Source: Limnohabitans sp. T6-20
GTDB lineage: Bacteria; Pseudomonadota; Gammaproteobacteria; Burkholderiales; Burkholderiaceae_C
Length of the DNA stretch: 64,000 nt
Assembly (NCBI RefSeq): GCF_003063505.1
Contig: NZ_NERW01000002.1
Span: forward strand, 186,001-250,000
Direction of reading: 5' to 3'
Each line of letters begins with the position of its first letter. Within the stretch, counting starts at the first letter, position 1. The translations under genes and the position numbers were made by a program. Positions 35,455 to 46,296 of the stretch are shown piece by piece. The notes under the pieces are model-generated. The model saw nothing but the letters and a program-made list of their open reading frames with translations, searched no databases and was not told where the DNA came from.

Positions 35455-37446
35455 TCAACCGAAAACCTGCCGACTTTGCCACCAGACCATCACCTGTTCC
35501 ACCGAGGCTTCGATGGTCAAGGACGAGTTGTCCAGTTGCAAGGCATCTTGTGCGGGCTTGAGGGGCGCAACGCTGCGGGACATGTCCCGTGCATCGCGCG
35601 CTTCCAAGTCAGCGCGAAGACTGTCGATATTAGCCGAAAAACCCTTAGAAATCAATTGCTTATGCCGTCTTTCAGCGCGTTGGGCGGCACTGGCGGTCAA
35701 AAACACCTTCAGGGGGGCGTTCGGGAAGATCACCGTGCCCATGTCGCGGCCATCGGCCAGCAGGCCGGGCAGGCGGCGAAAGCTGTGCTGCAGCTGCACC
35801 AAAGCTTCGCGCACAGCGGGTAGCACCGAGACTTTGGAGGCGTTCATGCCGCCTTGTTCGCTGCGGATGGCATCGGTCACGTCCATGCCGCCCAGCAGCA
35901 CCTGCTCGCCTTCAAAGTGCACGGGCAGTTGGCGGGCCAGATCGGCAATCTTGCGTTCGTCGGCAGCTTCCAGCGTCAGGCCCGCTTGCAGGGCTGCATG
36001 GGCGGTCACGCGGTAAAGCGCGCCCGAATCGAGGTAGTGGTAGCCCAACTGGGTGGCGACCCGGCTGGCCAGCGTGCCTTTGCCCGAGGCCGTGGGGCCG
36101 TCAATGCAAATCACTGGGATGTGCGTGGCTTCGGTTGTGGCCACTGAAAACAGGGCCTCGAAGTAGTCCGGAAAGGTTTTGGCCACGCACTTGGGGTCTT
36201 CGATGCGCACCGGCACCTGATCGGCGTTGAAGGCGGCCAGCGAGAAGCACATGGCCACGCGGTGGTCGTCGTAGGTGTGGATGCTGGCGCGCTGCCATTT
36301 TCCGGTGGGCAAGGGGTGGATCGTGATCCAGTCCGGGCCTTCTTCGACGGTCGCGCCGAGCTTGCGGCTTTCGATGGCCATGGCCGCGATGCGGTCGGTT
36401 TCCTTCACGCGCCAGCTGGCGATGTTGCGCAGCGTGGTCGGGCCGTCGGCGTACAGCGCCATCACGGCCAGCGTCATGGCGGCGTCCGGGATGTGGTTGC
36501 AGTCCAGCGTGACGCCCTTGAGCGGCCAGGCGCCGCGCTGAATTTCGAGCCAGTTGGGGCCGCTGGTGATCTTTGCGCCCATTTGGGCGGCGGCGTCCAT
36601 GAAACGGATGTCGCCCTGGATCGAGTCTGCGCCCACGCCATGGATGCGGATGCCGTCACCTTGCGCGATGGCGCCTAAAGCGATGAAATAGCTGGCCGAC
36701 GAGGCATCGGCCTCAACGTGGATGCTGCCCGGTGATTGGTAGCGGCTGCCTGCGGGAATGACAAAGCGTTTCCAGCCGTGGCGTTCGACGGCAATGCCGT
36801 AGCGTGCGAGCAGGTTGAGTGTGATCTCGATGTAGGGCTTGCTGATGAGTTCGCCCACCACCTCGATGTTGATGGCACGGTCCTGCGCTGCCAGCGGCAG
36901 GGCCATCAGCAAGGCGGTCAGGAATTGGCTGGACACATCACCGCGCACGGGGATGGGCTTGTCGAGTCGGAGTGTGGGTTGGCGTACCCGCAGGGGCGGG
37001 TAGCCCTCGTTGCCCAGGTAGTCGATGGCGCAGCCGAGTTCGCGCAGCGCATCCACCAGATCGCCAATCGGGCGCTCGTGCATTCGGGGCACGCCCTTGA
37101 GCGTGAAGTCGCCACCCTGCACAGCCAGCGCCGCCGTGAGTGGGCGCATGGCGGTGCCCGCATTGCCCATGAAGAATTCAATCGCCTCCGCAGGCCAAGC
37201 GCGACCGCCCAGGCCGGTGATGGTCACCGTTGTGCCCGCCACATCCACGCCGCAGCCCAGCTGGCGCAGCGCCGCCAACATCACGCGGGTGTCGTCTGAG
37301 TCGAGCAAGTCATGGACCACGGTCGTGCCCTCGCACAGGGCCGAGAGCAGCAGCACGCGGTTGGAAATGCTTTTGGAGCCGGGCAGGGTGACGGTGCCGG
37401 AGGCACCTTGCAGCGCAGGAAGGTCGAGGAAAGCGGTGGAGAACAT
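35455..37446 (-). CDS. aroA-cmk: Bifunctional EPSP synthase / cytidylate kinase
   Basis: This 663-aa fusion has an N-terminal AroA ([34 protein letters not shown]-like [25 protein letters not shown]), which makes EPSP in the shikimate pathway, and from about residue 440 a complete CMP kinase ([57 protein letters not shown]). Such fusions are known in Comamonadaceae. The gene sits between tyrA and rpsA where separate aroA and cmk usually lie, so the fusion joined neighbours. Confidence 0.96.
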   Translation of the reverse strand: MFSTAFLDLPALQGASGTVTLPGSKSISNRVLLLSALCEGTTVVHDLLDSDDTRVMLAALRQLGCGVDVAGTTVTITGLGGRAWPAEAIEFFMGNAGTAMRPLTAALAVQGGDFTLKGVPRMHERPIGDLVDALRELGCAIDYLGNEGYPPLRVRQPTLRLDKPIPVRGDVSSQFLTALLMALPLAAQDRAINIEVVGELISKPYIEITLNLLARYGIAVERHGWKRFVIPAGSRYQSPGSIHVEADASSASYFIALGAIAQGDGIRIHGVGADSIQGDIRFMDAAAQMGAKITSGPNWLEIQRGAWPLKGVTLDCNHIPDAAMTLAVMALYADGPTTLRNIASWRVKETDRIAAMAIESRKLGATVEEGPDWITIHPLPTGKWQRASIHTYDDHRVAMCFSLAAFNADQVPVRIEDPKCVAKTFPDYFEALFSVATTEATHIPVICIDGPTASGKGTLASRVATQLGYHYLDSGALYRVTAHAALQAGLTLEAADERKIADLARQLPVHFEGEQVLLGGMDVTDAIRSEQGGMNASKVSVLPAVREALVQLQHSFRRLPGLLADGRDMGTVIFPNAPLKVFLTASAAQRAERRHKQLISKGFSANIDSLRADLEARDARDMSRSVAPLKPAQDALQLDNSSLTIEASVEQVMVWWQSRQVFG

Positions 37447-37449
37447 GGT

Positions 37450-38346
37450 TTAGTCTTCAGAAGCTTGGTTGCAAGCGTTACCCGCTTGCAGTGTCCAGGC
37501 CGAGCGCACATCGCTGGCTTGTTGAATCAGGTGTTGCAGCGCGGCGGTATCGCCCTGGCGCAAGGCATTTTCAAATTGGCCCAAGGCCTCACGGAAGTGC
37601 GCCACTTGCGTGAGCACCTCAGCGTGGTTGGCGCTCAGGATGTCGCGCCACACCGATGCATCGGAGGCTGCGATGCGCGAAAAATCTCGGAAGCCCGGGC
37701 CAGCCATCTCCAAAAATGCAGCGCCTTGTGATTGCGCTGTCAAAGCGTTCACCGCAGCAAAGGCCAGCATGTGAGGCAGGTGGCTGACGGCAGCAAAGGT
37801 GGCGTCGTGCGCCTCAGGGGTCATGGTGCTCACATGGCTGCCGATGGCGGTCCACACGTCATGCGCAGCTTGCATTCTGTGGATGCTGGTTTTGGGCAGG
37901 GGCGTCAGGATGGTGCGGCGCTCTGTGTAGAGCGCGGCCTCTGCATGCTCGATGCCAGCGACTTCCTTGCCCGCAATCGGGTGGGCAGGCACGAAGCAAC
38001 TCAGGCGATCCCCCAGGGTGGCTTGCGCGGCTGCAATCACATCGCATTTGGTGGAGCCCACGTCCATCAGCAAGGCACTGGGCAGCAGCGCATCGCGCAT
38101 GGCGGCAAAGCTGCTTTGCATGGCACCCACAGGCACGGCCAGCAAGACCAAATCTGCGGCTTGCACGGCCTCGGCCACGCTGGTGCAGGCTTGGTCAATG
38201 ACTTTAAGTTCAAGCGCGCGTTGGCGGGTTCTTTCAGAAGCGCTGAAGCCGACGATGGTGTGCACTAAGTCAGCTTTGCGCAAGGCGAGCGCAAACGAGC
38301 CACCCATCAGGCCGCAGCCAATCAGGGCCAGGCGCTGGAACGTCAT
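37450..38346 (-). CDS. tyrA: Prephenate dehydrogenase
   Basis: TyrA makes the tyrosine precursor 4-hydroxyphenylpyruvate with NAD. The 298-aa protein opens with the Rossmann motif LALIGCGLMGGSFALAL, then DVGSTKCDVI and the catalytic region FVPAHPIAGKEVAGIEHA. The ATG at 38346 overlaps the pheA stop by four bases (ATGA); a longer frame upstream reads through pheA in another frame. It ends 3 bp before aroA-cmk. Confidence 0.95.
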   Translation of the reverse strand: MTFQRLALIGCGLMGGSFALALRKADLVHTIVGFSASERTRQRALELKVIDQACTSVAEAVQAADLVLLAVPVGAMQSSFAAMRDALLPSALLMDVGSTKCDVIAAAQATLGDRLSCFVPAHPIAGKEVAGIEHAEAALYTERRTILTPLPKTSIHRMQAAHDVWTAIGSHVSTMTPEAHDATFAAVSHLPHMLAFAAVNALTAQSQGAAFLEMAGPGFRDFSRIAASDASVWRDILSANHAEVLTQVAHFREALGQFENALRQGDTAALQHLIQQASDVRSAWTLQAGNACNQASED

Positions 38347-39443
38347 TCCGAAATGGGGTAAGACCCCAAGACCTTGTAGAAGGCGCACAGGCCTTGCAAC
38401 TCTTGCAAGGCAGCGGCCACATGCGGTTCGCTGATGTGGCCTTGCAGGTCGATGTAGAAGTAATACTCCCACTGGCCCGATTTGGCGGGACGCGACTCAA
38501 AGCGGGTCATCGACACGCCGTTGTTTTTGAGCGGCACCAACAGGTCGTGCACGGCACCCGGGCGGTTGGGCACCGACACCACCAAGCTGGTGCAGTCCTT
38601 GCCCGAGGCGGGTGGGGTGGCCAAGGTTTGGGGCAGGGCGATCACGGCAAAGCGGGTGCGGTTGAAAGCCTCGTCCTGGATGGCATGGTGCACGATGTGC
38701 AAGCCAAACTGGCTGGCTGCGCGTTCGCTGGCCAAGGCGGCCCAGGCGGGGTTGGTGGCGGCCAAGCGGGCACCTTCGGCATTGCTTGACACAGCGCGGC
38801 GCTCCACATGCGGCAGGTGCTTGGACAGCCAGCCTTGGCACTGGGCCAGCGCTTGGGGGTGGGCCATCACGACCTCGATGCCGGCGTCCGAGTTGAGCTG
38901 GCGCAGCAAGTTGAAGCGCACTTGCAAGCTGACTTCACCCACCACATGCACGGGCGAGCGCAAGAACAGATCGAGCGAGCGTGCCACCACGCCTTCGGTG
39001 GAGTTTTCCATGCCGACCACGCCATATTGGGCGGTGCCCGCAGCGGTGGCGTGGAAGACTTCGTCGAAGTTGGCGCAGTAAATCAGGTTGGCGGCGCTGC
39101 CAAAAAATTCAATCGCGGCTTGCTCGCAAAACGTGCCTTGGGGGCCAAGCACCGCCACGCGTTGTGGCGCTTCGAGGGCCAAGCAAGCCGACATGATTTC
39201 TCGCCAAATCGAGGCAACGTGCTCGTTTTTGAGCGGGCCGGGGTTGGCTTGGGTGATTTTGTCGATGACTTGCGCCACGCGGTCGGGGCGAAAGAAGGGC
39301 GAGCCTTCGGCGCGTTTGATCTCGCCCACTTGCTCGGCCACATGGGCGCGCTGGTTCAGCAGGCTCAGCAGCTGTTTGTCCAACGCGTCAATTTGCACGC
39401 GCAAGGCACCCAGGGCATCCGACTGAATGGGTTGTTGGCTCAT
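38343..39443 (-). CDS. pheA: Chorismate mutase / prephenate dehydratase (P-protein)
   Basis: A 366-aa bifunctional enzyme of phenylalanine synthesis. The N-terminal AroQ-type mutase (LRVQIDALDKQLLSLLNQRA) is followed by the dehydratase (VAVLGPQGTFCEQAA, GVVGMENSTEGVV, FNRTRFAVI), then the ACT domain with the ESRP motif that binds phenylalanine for feedback inhibition. The ATG at 39443 was chosen because a further 72 in-frame codons carry no family sequence and overlap serC's end. Confidence 0.96.
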   Translation of the reverse strand: MSQQPIQSDALGALRVQIDALDKQLLSLLNQRAHVAEQVGEIKRAEGSPFFRPDRVAQVIDKITQANPGPLKNEHVASIWREIMSACLALEAPQRVAVLGPQGTFCEQAAIEFFGSAANLIYCANFDEVFHATAAGTAQYGVVGMENSTEGVVARSLDLFLRSPVHVVGEVSLQVRFNLLRQLNSDAGIEVVMAHPQALAQCQGWLSKHLPHVERRAVSSNAEGARLAATNPAWAALASERAASQFGLHIVHHAIQDEAFNRTRFAVIALPQTLATPPASGKDCTSLVVSVPNRPGAVHDLLVPLKNNGVSMTRFESRPAKSGQWEYYFYIDLQGHISEPHVAAALQELQGLCAFYKVLGSYPISE

Positions 39444-39483
39444 GTCTCGTGTTCTTTCTGGCGGCCTGTTTCGGGTGAAAACT

Positions 39484-40575
39484 TCAGGCCTGTGTTTTTT
39501 CAAATTCGCGCATGTAGGCCACCAGTGCCTGCACGCCTTCAATAGGCATGGCGTTGTAAATGCTGGCGCGCATGCCGCCGACCGATTTGTGCCCTTTGAG
39601 CTGCAGCAAGTTGGCGGCTTTGGCTCCAGCAAGAAATGCCTCGTTGCGTGATTCGTCACGCAGGAAAAACGGCACGTTCATGCGCGAGCGGCAATCCTTG
39701 GCCACCTTGTTCACGTACAAGCTGGAGTTGTCCAGAAAGTCATACAGCAGCTGCGCTTTGGCGATGTTGCGTTGTTCCATCGCTGCCATGCCGCCGTTCT
39801 TCTTGAGCCACTGAAACACCAGCCCGGCGATGTAGATGCTGTAAGTGGGCGGCGTGTTGTACATCGACTGGTTGTCGGCCACCAGCTTGTAGTCAAAGGC
39901 GCTGGGGCAGTGGGGCATGGCATGGCCGATCAGGTCTTCGCGCACGATGACCAAAGTCAGGCCGGCTGGCCCCAGGTTTTTTTGCGCGCCGCCAAAGGCC
40001 AGACCCACGCGCGACCAATTCACTGAGCGTGATGCGACATGGGATGAAAAATCCACCACCAGGGGGGCATCGCAACCCAAGGTTTTCAGGTCGGGCAGCT
40101 CATGAAACTCCACGCCGTGGATGGTTTCGTTGCCACAGATGTGCACGTAGCGGCTGTCTGCACCAATTTGCCAAGTGGCAGGCGAGGGCAAGGTGGTGAA
40201 GCCATCGGCCTGCGCCGTGGCGGCCACACGCGCTGCGCCGTATTTACCGCCTTCTTTGTGCGACTTTTGGCTCCAGCTGCCCGTCAGCACAAAGTCCATG
40301 GCCCCGCCTTGCGACAGGTTCAAAGGCACGATGGCGTTTTCTGCCAGGCCTCCGCCTTGCATGAACAGGATCTTGAAGTGGGCAGGCACCGCCAGCAGTT
40401 CGCGCAGGTCGGCTTCGGCCTGCTCATAAATGCTGATGAATTCTTTGCCGCGATGGCTCATTTCCATCACGCTCATACCCGAACCGTGCCAGTCCAGCAT
40501 CTCGGTTGCAGCTTGTTGCAACACGGCTTCGGGCATCACGGCAGGGCCTGCCGAGAAGTTGAAAGCGCGCCCCAT
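39484..40575 (-). CDS. serC: Phosphoserine aminotransferase
   Basis: SerC is a PLP enzyme converting 3-phosphohydroxypyruvate to phosphoserine (and acting in pyridoxal phosphate synthesis in some bacteria). The 363-aa protein starts [21 protein letters not shown] and contains the PLP lysine in [23 protein letters not shown]-like sequence ([15 protein letters not shown]). The ATG at 40575 is used; a GTG directly before it is less likely. Only 3 bp separate it from the gyrA stop. Confidence 0.96.
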   Translation of the reverse strand: MGRAFNFSAGPAVMPEAVLQQAATEMLDWHGSGMSVMEMSHRGKEFISIYEQAEADLRELLAVPAHFKILFMQGGGLAENAIVPLNLSQGGAMDFVLTGSWSQKSHKEGGKYGAARVAATAQADGFTTLPSPATWQIGADSRYVHICGNETIHGVEFHELPDLKTLGCDAPLVVDFSSHVASRSVNWSRVGLAFGGAQKNLGPAGLTLVIVREDLIGHAMPHCPSAFDYKLVADNQSMYNTPPTYSIYIAGLVFQWLKKNGGMAAMEQRNIAKAQLLYDFLDNSSLYVNKVAKDCRSRMNVPFFLRDESRNEAFLAGAKAANLLQLKGHKSVGGMRASIYNAMPIEGVQALVAYMREFEKTQA

Positions 40576-40578
40576 CAC

Positions 40579-43236
40579 TTATTCCGCCGCAGGTGCATTT
40601 TCGTCAGGCGTGCCATCGGTGTCGCTTTCCGAGGCTTCGCCTTCAGACGCATTTGCGTCATTTTCGACAATGCGTTGCAAGCCGGACAGCTTGGCACCTT
40701 CGTCCAGACCGATCAAGGTCACGCCCTGCGTGGCACGGCCCAACTCGCGGATTTCGGAGACGCGGGTGCGCACCAAAACGCCGGTGTCGGTGATCAGCAT
40801 GATTTCATCGTCGGCATGCACCAAAGTGGCAGCCACCACTTTGCCATTGCGCTCGGATTGCTGGATGGCGATCATGCCTTTGGTGCCCCGGCCATGGCGG
40901 GTGTATTCGGCAATCGAGGTGCGTTTGCCATAGCCATTTTCAGTGGCTGTCAGCACGCTTTGCGTTTCGTCGCCCGCCACCAGCATGGCGATCACGCTCT
41001 GGCTTTCTTCGATCATCATGCCGCGTACACCGCGGGCACTGCGGCCCAAGGGGCGCACGTCGTTTTCGTCAAAGCGCACTGCTTTGCCGCCATCGCTGAA
41101 CAGCATCACATCGTGCTTGCCGTCGGTCAAAGCCGCGCCAATCAAGTAGTCGCCTTCGTCCAGGTTCACGGCAATGATGCCGCCCTTGCGCGGGTTGCTG
41201 AATTCATCCAGCGAAGTCTTCTTGACCGTGCCCATGGATGTGCCCATGAAAACGTAGTGGTCGGCAGGGAAAGTGCGCATCTCACCAGTCAGGGCCAGCA
41301 CGACGTTGATTTTTTCGCCTTCTTGCAGAGGGAACATGTTCACGATCGGACGTCCGCGTGAGCCACGTGAACCCGCAGGCACCTCCCACACCTTGAGCCA
41401 GTACAGGCGGCCGCGGTTCGAGAAGCACAGCAGGTAATCGTGTGTGTTGGCAATGAAGAGCTGGTCGATCCAATCGTCTTCTTTGGTGACGGCGGCTTGT
41501 TTGCCCCGGCCACCGCGCTTTTGCGAACGGTATTCGGACAGGGGTTGACTCTTGATGTAACCGCTGTGCGACAAGGTGACGACCATGTCGGTCGGTGTGA
41601 TCAGGTCTTCTGTGGCCAGATCTTGTGCGTTGTGCTCGATCTCGCTGCGACGGGCACCGATCTTGGTTTGCCCAAATTCCTGGCGCACAGTGCCCAGCTC
41701 ATCGCCAATGATGGTGGAAACGCGTTCGGGCTTGGCCAGGATGTCCAGCAGGTCTTCGATTTCGGACATGACCTCTTTGTATTCAGCCACGATCTTGTCT
41801 TGTTCCAGACCCGTCAGACGTTGCAAACGCATCTGCAAAATTTCTTGCGCTTGCGTGTCGGACAAGCGGTACAGGCCGTCCTGGCCCAAACCATATTCAC
41901 GCTCCAGGCCTTCTGGGCGGTAGTCGTCAGCGTTGATCACCGAGCCGTCATCACGGGCCCGCGTCAGCATGGTGCGCACCATCTGGCTGTCCCAGGCGCG
42001 GGTCATCAGCTCAGCCTTGGCCACAGGTGGTGTGGGCGCGCCACGGATGATGGCAATGAAATCGTCGATGTTGGCCAGAGCCACGGCCAGGCCTTCCAGC
42101 ACATGGCCACGGTCGCGTGCCTTGCGCAACTCGAACACGGTGCGGCGTGTCACCACTTCGCGGCGGTGTTGCAAGAAGACCTGGATCAGGTCTTTCAGGT
42201 TGCACAACTTGGGTTGCCCGTCGATCAGGGCCACCATGTTCATGCCGAAAGTGTCTTGCAGCTGGGTCTGTTTGTACAGGTTGTTCAGCACCACTTCGGG
42301 CACAGCGCCGCGCTTGAGCTCCATCACCAGGCGCATGCCCGACTTGTCGGACTCGTCCTGGATGTGGCTGATGTCTTCGATTTTCTTTTCGTGCACCAAT
42401 TCGGCCATGCGTTCCTGCAAGGTCTTTTTGTTGACCTGATAGGGCAGTTCATCGACCACGATGCACTGGCGTTGGCCTTTGTCGATGTCTTCAAAGTGGC
42501 ACTTGGCCCGCATGATCACGCGGCCACGGCCGGTGCGGTAACCGTCCTTGACACCGCTCATACCGTAAATGATGGCCCCTGTCGGGAAATCGGGTGCCGG
42601 CACAATTTCCATCAGTTCGTCGATGGATGCTTCGGGGTTGCGCAGCAAATGCAGGCAAGCATCCACCACTTCATTCAGGTTGTGTGGAGGGATGTTGGTG
42701 GCCATGCCCACGGCAATACCGCCCGAGCCGTTGATCAGCAGGTTGGGCAGGCGCGAAGGCAGCACCAACGGTTCTTTTTCCGAACCGTCGTAGTTGGGGC
42801 CGAAATCGACGGTTTCCTTGTCGATGTCACCGAGCATTTCGTGGGCGATCTTGGCCAGCCGGATTTCGGTGTACCGCATGGCCGCGGCGTTGTCGCCGTC
42901 CACCGAGCCGAAGTTACCTTGACCATCCACCAACATGTGGCGCATTGAAAAGTCTTGTGCCATTCGGACGATGGTGTCGTACACCGACTGGTCGCCGTGT
43001 GGGTGGTACTTACCAATCACATCACCCACGATACGGGCTGACTTTTTGTAAGGACGGTTCCAGTCGTTGTTCAGCTCGTGCATGGCGAACAGTGCGCGGC
43101 GGTGAACCGGCTTCAAGCCGTCGCGGGCATCAGGCAGTGCGCGACCCACGATCACGCTCATGGCGTAATCGAGGTAGCTGCGCCGCATTTCCTCTTCCAG
43201 ACTGATGGGCAGTGTTTCTTTGGCGAACTGGGTCAT
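40579..43236 (-). CDS. gyrA: DNA gyrase subunit A
   Basis: The 885-aa GyrA has the active tyrosine Y122 ([11 protein letters not shown]), the breakage-reunion domain, and a C-terminal beta-pinwheel with the GyrA box QKRGGRGK. In the quinolone region it reads [13 protein letters not shown], with Gln at position 83 where Escherichia coli has Ser, and Asp at 87 retained. The ATG at 43236 was chosen over 25 extra in-frame codons. It is the first gene of the gyrA-serC-pheA-tyrA-aroA/cmk run. Confidence 0.97.
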   Translation of the reverse strand: MTQFAKETLPISLEEEMRRSYLDYAMSVIVGRALPDARDGLKPVHRRALFAMHELNNDWNRPYKKSARIVGDVIGKYHPHGDQSVYDTIVRMAQDFSMRHMLVDGQGNFGSVDGDNAAAMRYTEIRLAKIAHEMLGDIDKETVDFGPNYDGSEKEPLVLPSRLPNLLINGSGGIAVGMATNIPPHNLNEVVDACLHLLRNPEASIDELMEIVPAPDFPTGAIIYGMSGVKDGYRTGRGRVIMRAKCHFEDIDKGQRQCIVVDELPYQVNKKTLQERMAELVHEKKIEDISHIQDESDKSGMRLVMELKRGAVPEVVLNNLYKQTQLQDTFGMNMVALIDGQPKLCNLKDLIQVFLQHRREVVTRRTVFELRKARDRGHVLEGLAVALANIDDFIAIIRGAPTPPVAKAELMTRAWDSQMVRTMLTRARDDGSVINADDYRPEGLEREYGLGQDGLYRLSDTQAQEILQMRLQRLTGLEQDKIVAEYKEVMSEIEDLLDILAKPERVSTIIGDELGTVRQEFGQTKIGARRSEIEHNAQDLATEDLITPTDMVVTLSHSGYIKSQPLSEYRSQKRGGRGKQAAVTKEDDWIDQLFIANTHDYLLCFSNRGRLYWLKVWEVPAGSRGSRGRPIVNMFPLQEGEKINVVLALTGEMRTFPADHYVFMGTSMGTVKKTSLDEFSNPRKGGIIAVNLDEGDYLIGAALTDGKHDVMLFSDGGKAVRFDENDVRPLGRSARGVRGMMIEESQSVIAMLVAGDETQSVLTATENGYGKRTSIAEYTRHGRGTKGMIAIQQSERNGKVVAATLVHADDEIMLITDTGVLVRTRVSEIRELGRATQGVTLIGLDEGAKLSGLQRIVENDANASEGEASESDTDGTPDENAPAAE

Positions 43237-43470
43237 AAAAGATAGAGGGGTATTGGACGCAATGTGAAACCCTGATTTTAGGTGCAAGCGGATGTCGCGG
43301 ATATGCAACATTTGTCATTCATTCCAAGTGAGGCCTAGTTTGTCAGCACATGATTTATGAATTCCCTCTTCCGTCTATGGCACAATATTTGTCAACGGTT
43401 CAGGTGACGGTCATCTGGAGCGTATTTTTTTCGCAGCGAGTCTGCGGCTTTATCCCTTAAGAGGAAGACC

Positions 43471-44118
43471 ATGAAGAAATTCAACAAAGTGGCGATGTTG
43501 TTTGCCTCCGCAGCTCTCGTAACAGCCGCAGGCGCTCAATCTGTTGACAACTGGCGCAACGGTTCCGGCGATCTCGTTTGGAAAAACGGCACCCAAGAAC
43601 TGTGCTGGCGCGATGCCAACTGGACACCTGCTACTGCAGCTGCCGGTTGCGATGGCGCTATCGTCGCTCCTAAAGCAGCTCCTGCACCAGCACCAGCTCC
43701 ACAGGCTGCTCCGGCACCAGTGGCACCTAAGGCTGCTGCTCCAGCCCCTGCACCAGCTGCTGCAACCAAAGTCACTTATGCCGCTGACGCATTCTTCGAC
43801 TTCGACAAAGCTGTGTTGAAAGCTGAAGGCAAAGCCAAGCTGGACGACCTGGTTGGCAAAGTCAAAGGCATCAACTTGGAAGTCATCATCGCTGTGGGTC
43901 ACACCGACTCCGTGGGTTCGGATGCTTACAACCAGAAGCTGTCTGTCAAGCGTTCTGACGCTGTGAAGGCTTACTTGGTGTCCAAAGGCATCGAGAAAAA
44001 CCGCGTTTACACCGAAGGCAAAGGCGAGAAGCAGCCAGTTGCTGACAACAAGACTTCTGCTGGCCGTTCCAAGAACCGCCGCGTGGAAATCGAAGTTGTG
44101 GGCACACGCGCCAACTGA
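43471..44118 (+). CDS. OmpA-family outer membrane protein without beta-barrel
   Basis: A 215-aa precursor with a signal peptide (MKKFNKVAMLFASAALVTAAGAQ), a short N-terminal segment with two cysteines, an Ala/Pro linker (about 70-100), and a C-terminal OmpA domain that binds peptidoglycan (FFDFDKAVLKAEGKAKLDDL, VGHTDSVGSDAYNQKLSVKRSDAVKAYL, GRSKNRRVEIEV). The eight-strand barrel of classic OmpA is missing. A strong AAGAGGAAG ribosome site precedes it, and a terminator follows, so it is a monocistronic, probably abundant envelope protein. It is divergent from gyrA across 234 bp. Confidence 0.92.
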   Translation: MKKFNKVAMLFASAALVTAAGAQSVDNWRNGSGDLVWKNGTQELCWRDANWTPATAAAGCDGAIVAPKAAPAPAPAPQAAPAPVAPKAAAPAPAPAAATKVTYAADAFFDFDKAVLKAEGKAKLDDLVGKVKGINLEVIIAVGHTDSVGSDAYNQKLSVKRSDAVKAYLVSKGIEKNRVYTEGKGEKQPVADNKTSAGRSKNRRVEIEVVGTRAN

Positions 44119-44138
44119 TCGTTCCTGATCACAAGAAA

Positions 44139-44162
44139 AAGCCCCAGCGATGGGGCTTTTTT
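44139..44162 (+). terminator. Rho-independent terminator after the OmpA-like gene
   Basis: AAGCCCCA (44139-44146) pairs with TGGGGCTT (44151-44158) around a four-base loop, followed by a T-run. Confidence 0.9.
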
Positions 44163-44210
44163 TCGCCTGTGCTTTTTGGCCTGGCAGTCTCTTGACCGAC
44201 AATCCAAGTC

Positions 44211-44930
44211 ATGAACGCATCCACCACACCCGATTCCAACGTCGATCCGGCCGAATTGGCCAAATTTTCTGATCTGGCCCACCGTTGGTGGGATCCGGAA
44301 AGCGAATTTCGCCCTTTGCACCTGATCAACCCTTTGCGCTTGGAATGGATCAATGGGCTGGCGCCCTTGGCGGGATTGAACGTCGTGGATGTCGGTTGCG
44401 GCGGGGGCATTCTTGCCGATGCCATGGCCCGTAAAGGTGCGCAGGTTCTCGGTGTCGATCTGGCCACAAAATCCCTCAAGGTTGCCCAGCTGCACGCGTT
44501 GGAAGCGGGCACGATGGGTGTTCAATACCGCGAAGTCAGTGCCGAGACCTTGGCTGCAGAACAAGCTGCGCAGTTTGATGTGGTGACTTGCATGGAAATG
44601 CTGGAGCACGTTCCTGATCCGGCGTCCGTGGTGAGGGCGTGTGCCCAAATGGTCAAACCCGGTGGTTGGGTTTTCTTTTCCACGCTCAACCGCAACCCCA
44701 AGTCATTCCTGTTTGCCATTGTGGGTGCCGAATACATCCTGAACTTGCTGCCCAAGGGCACCCACGAATTTGCCCGTCTGATCAAGCCCAGTGAGCTGGT
44801 CACTTGGGCCAGAGAGGCGGGGCTTCAGCCCCAAGGCTTCAAGGGCATGGAATACAACCCGTTTACCAAACGCTATTGGCTTAGCCAGGACACCAGTGTG
44901 AACTACTTGCTGGCTTGCCAAAAAGGATAA
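44211..44930 (+). CDS. ubiG: Ubiquinone biosynthesis O-methyltransferase
   Basis: UbiG performs both O-methylations in ubiquinone synthesis. The 239-aa protein has the SAM motif [30 protein letters not shown] and the [13 protein letters not shown] segment of the family. gph follows after 6 bp, the usual ubiG-gph pairing. Confidence 0.95.
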   Translation: MNASTTPDSNVDPAELAKFSDLAHRWWDPESEFRPLHLINPLRLEWINGLAPLAGLNVVDVGCGGGILADAMARKGAQVLGVDLATKSLKVAQLHALEAGTMGVQYREVSAETLAAEQAAQFDVVTCMEMLEHVPDPASVVRACAQMVKPGGWVFFSTLNRNPKSFLFAIVGAEYILNLLPKGTHEFARLIKPSELVTWAREAGLQPQGFKGMEYNPFTKRYWLSQDTSVNYLLACQKG

Positions 44931-44936
44931 GTACGC

Positions 44937-45602
44937 ATGTTTAAGAACGTAGAAGCCGTGCTGTTTGACCTGGATGGTACCCTGATCGACAGTGCCCCCG
45001 ATTTGGGCGCAGCGGTCGACAAAATGCGCGTTGACCGTGGTTTGTCGTCTTTTCCGCTGGAACACTATCGCCACATGGCAGGGGCTGGCGCACGCGGCAT
45101 GATCGGTATTGCTTTCGGTTTGACGCCCGAGCATCCGGAATTTGAGGCCATGAAGGAAGAGTTTTTTGTCAACTACGAAAACTGCATGACAGAGCGCACG
45201 CGCATTTTTGATGGCGTGGTCGACATGATTGCCATGTTGGTTGCCCAACGGTTGCCGTGGGGCGTGGTGACCAACAAATCCAGTCGCTTCACCGATCCCT
45301 TGACTTCGGCGATGCCACTTTTCTCGACGGCAGGCGCCATTGTGAGCGGCAACACCACGCCGCATGCCAAACCGCATCCTGAGCCCTTGTTTGAGGCTGC
45401 AAGGCGTTTATCGATTGATCCTGCACGCTGTGTTTATGTGGGCGATGATGAGCGCGACATCGTCGCGGGACTGGCCGCTGGCATGGGCACGGTCGCTGCC
45501 ACTTACGGTTATTTGGGCCAGCAGACCGATATTTCGCGCTGGAAAGCCCATTTGCACATTGATTCGCCGATGGATCTCTTGAAATTCCTGAACAAGGCCT
45601 AA
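44937..45602 (+). CDS. gph: Phosphoglycolate phosphatase (HAD family)
   Basis: A 221-aa HAD phosphatase with motif I DLDGTLIDSAPD, motif II VTNKSS, the conserved lysine in HAKPHPEP, and motif III VGDDERDIVAG. It removes 2-phosphoglycolate formed in DNA repair or photorespiration-like chemistry; the exact substrate is inferred from the ubiG context. The tmRNA promoter lies in its 3' end. Confidence 0.92.
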   Translation: MFKNVEAVLFDLDGTLIDSAPDLGAAVDKMRVDRGLSSFPLEHYRHMAGAGARGMIGIAFGLTPEHPEFEAMKEEFFVNYENCMTERTRIFDGVVDMIAMLVAQRLPWGVVTNKSSRFTDPLTSAMPLFSTAGAIVSGNTTPHAKPHPEPLFEAARRLSIDPARCVYVGDDERDIVAGLAAGMGTVAATYGYLGQQTDISRWKAHLHIDSPMDLLKFLNKA

Positions 45603-45605
45603 AAT
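45577..45605 (+). promoter_or_regulatory. ssrA: Likely sigma-70 promoter of ssrA
   Basis: TCTTGA (45577-45582) and TAAAAT (45600-45605) are spaced by 17 bp, placing transcription start at or just before the mature tmRNA 5' end (45616). The -10 box overlaps the gph stop codon. Confidence 0.5.
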
Positions 45606-45615
45606 AGGAAGCTCA

Positions 45616-46004
45616 GGGGCTGCACTGGTTTCGACATGGGTTCGGACGCGTGGCAGGGCATGTCGAGGTTCTGATCCTCGTAAAACAGCAGAAAAAAAAC
45701 TAACTGCAAACGACGAACGTTTCGCACTCGCCGCTTAATCCGGTGAGCCTTGCAACAGTTGGCCGATAGGCTGGGTTAGGGTGATGGGGGTGTTAAAGCC
45801 TCCAAAGTCCTAGCTGCAAGGTAAAACATATGGGCTGGCATCACCTCGGGTACCTTGGGGTGGTGTGAGAAAAAAGGGTACTGGCTGGGTGTTCAGCGTG
45901 TCGCTGCGCGGTTCATTTGGCGAGACTCAAATCAGACGACTACACATGTAGAACTGTACGAAAAAGACTTATGGACGGGGGTTCAAATCCCCCCAGCTCC
46001 ACCA
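45616..46004 (+). ncRNA. ssrA: Transfer-messenger RNA (tmRNA)
   Basis: The 5' end GGGGCUGCACUGGUUUCGAC and the 3' end with T-arm GGGGGTTCAAATCCCCCC and acceptor AGCTCCACCA form the tRNA-Ala-like domain; GGGGCT pairs with AGCTCC. The tag frame (45706-45738) reads ANDERFALAA then stop, with GCA as resume codon. tmRNA with SmpB rescues stalled ribosomes. The tag sequence fits Burkholderiales. The CCA end is genomically encoded. Confidence 0.98.
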
Positions 46005-46013
46005 ATACGAATT

Positions 46014-46085
46014 GTCCCTCTTGAGTACGAAAAGAGGGACACTGTCCCCCTCTAGATGGAGGCATCAGAGGGGGATATTCTTTTT
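46014..46085 (+). terminator. Double hairpin terminator after ssrA
   Basis: First stem GTCCCTCTT/AAGAGGGAC (46014-46022 / 46032-46040); second stem TCCCCCTCT/AGAGGGGGA (46045-46053 / 46067-46075), followed by a T-rich run (46078-46086). The second is the likelier rho-independent terminator. Confidence 0.75.
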
Positions 46086-46296
46086 TATTGGCACTTAATG
46101 GTTAATTCGAGAGACGTTTTCTCGGATAACTGCAAACCAAGCCAGTTGTTGCTATTTCTAGTTCTGTCGGAACTATGCCCGTGGATCAGAAGGCATGCCG
46201 ACGGAGTCATTTCACTTCCACCCACAAAAACTTATTTGATATCAAGGAGTTAAGGTTTCTCCTGCTTGGACTCGGAACGACTCTAACGAGCAACAA

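Noticed and set aside
41440-42948. 502-aa plus-strand open frame opposite gyrA
   Set aside because: Antisense shadow of gyrA caused by GC-rich codon bias.
45970-46260. Attachment site duplication at the tmRNA 3' end
   Set aside because: No second copy of the tmRNA 3' sequence and no integrase gene could be found in the window.
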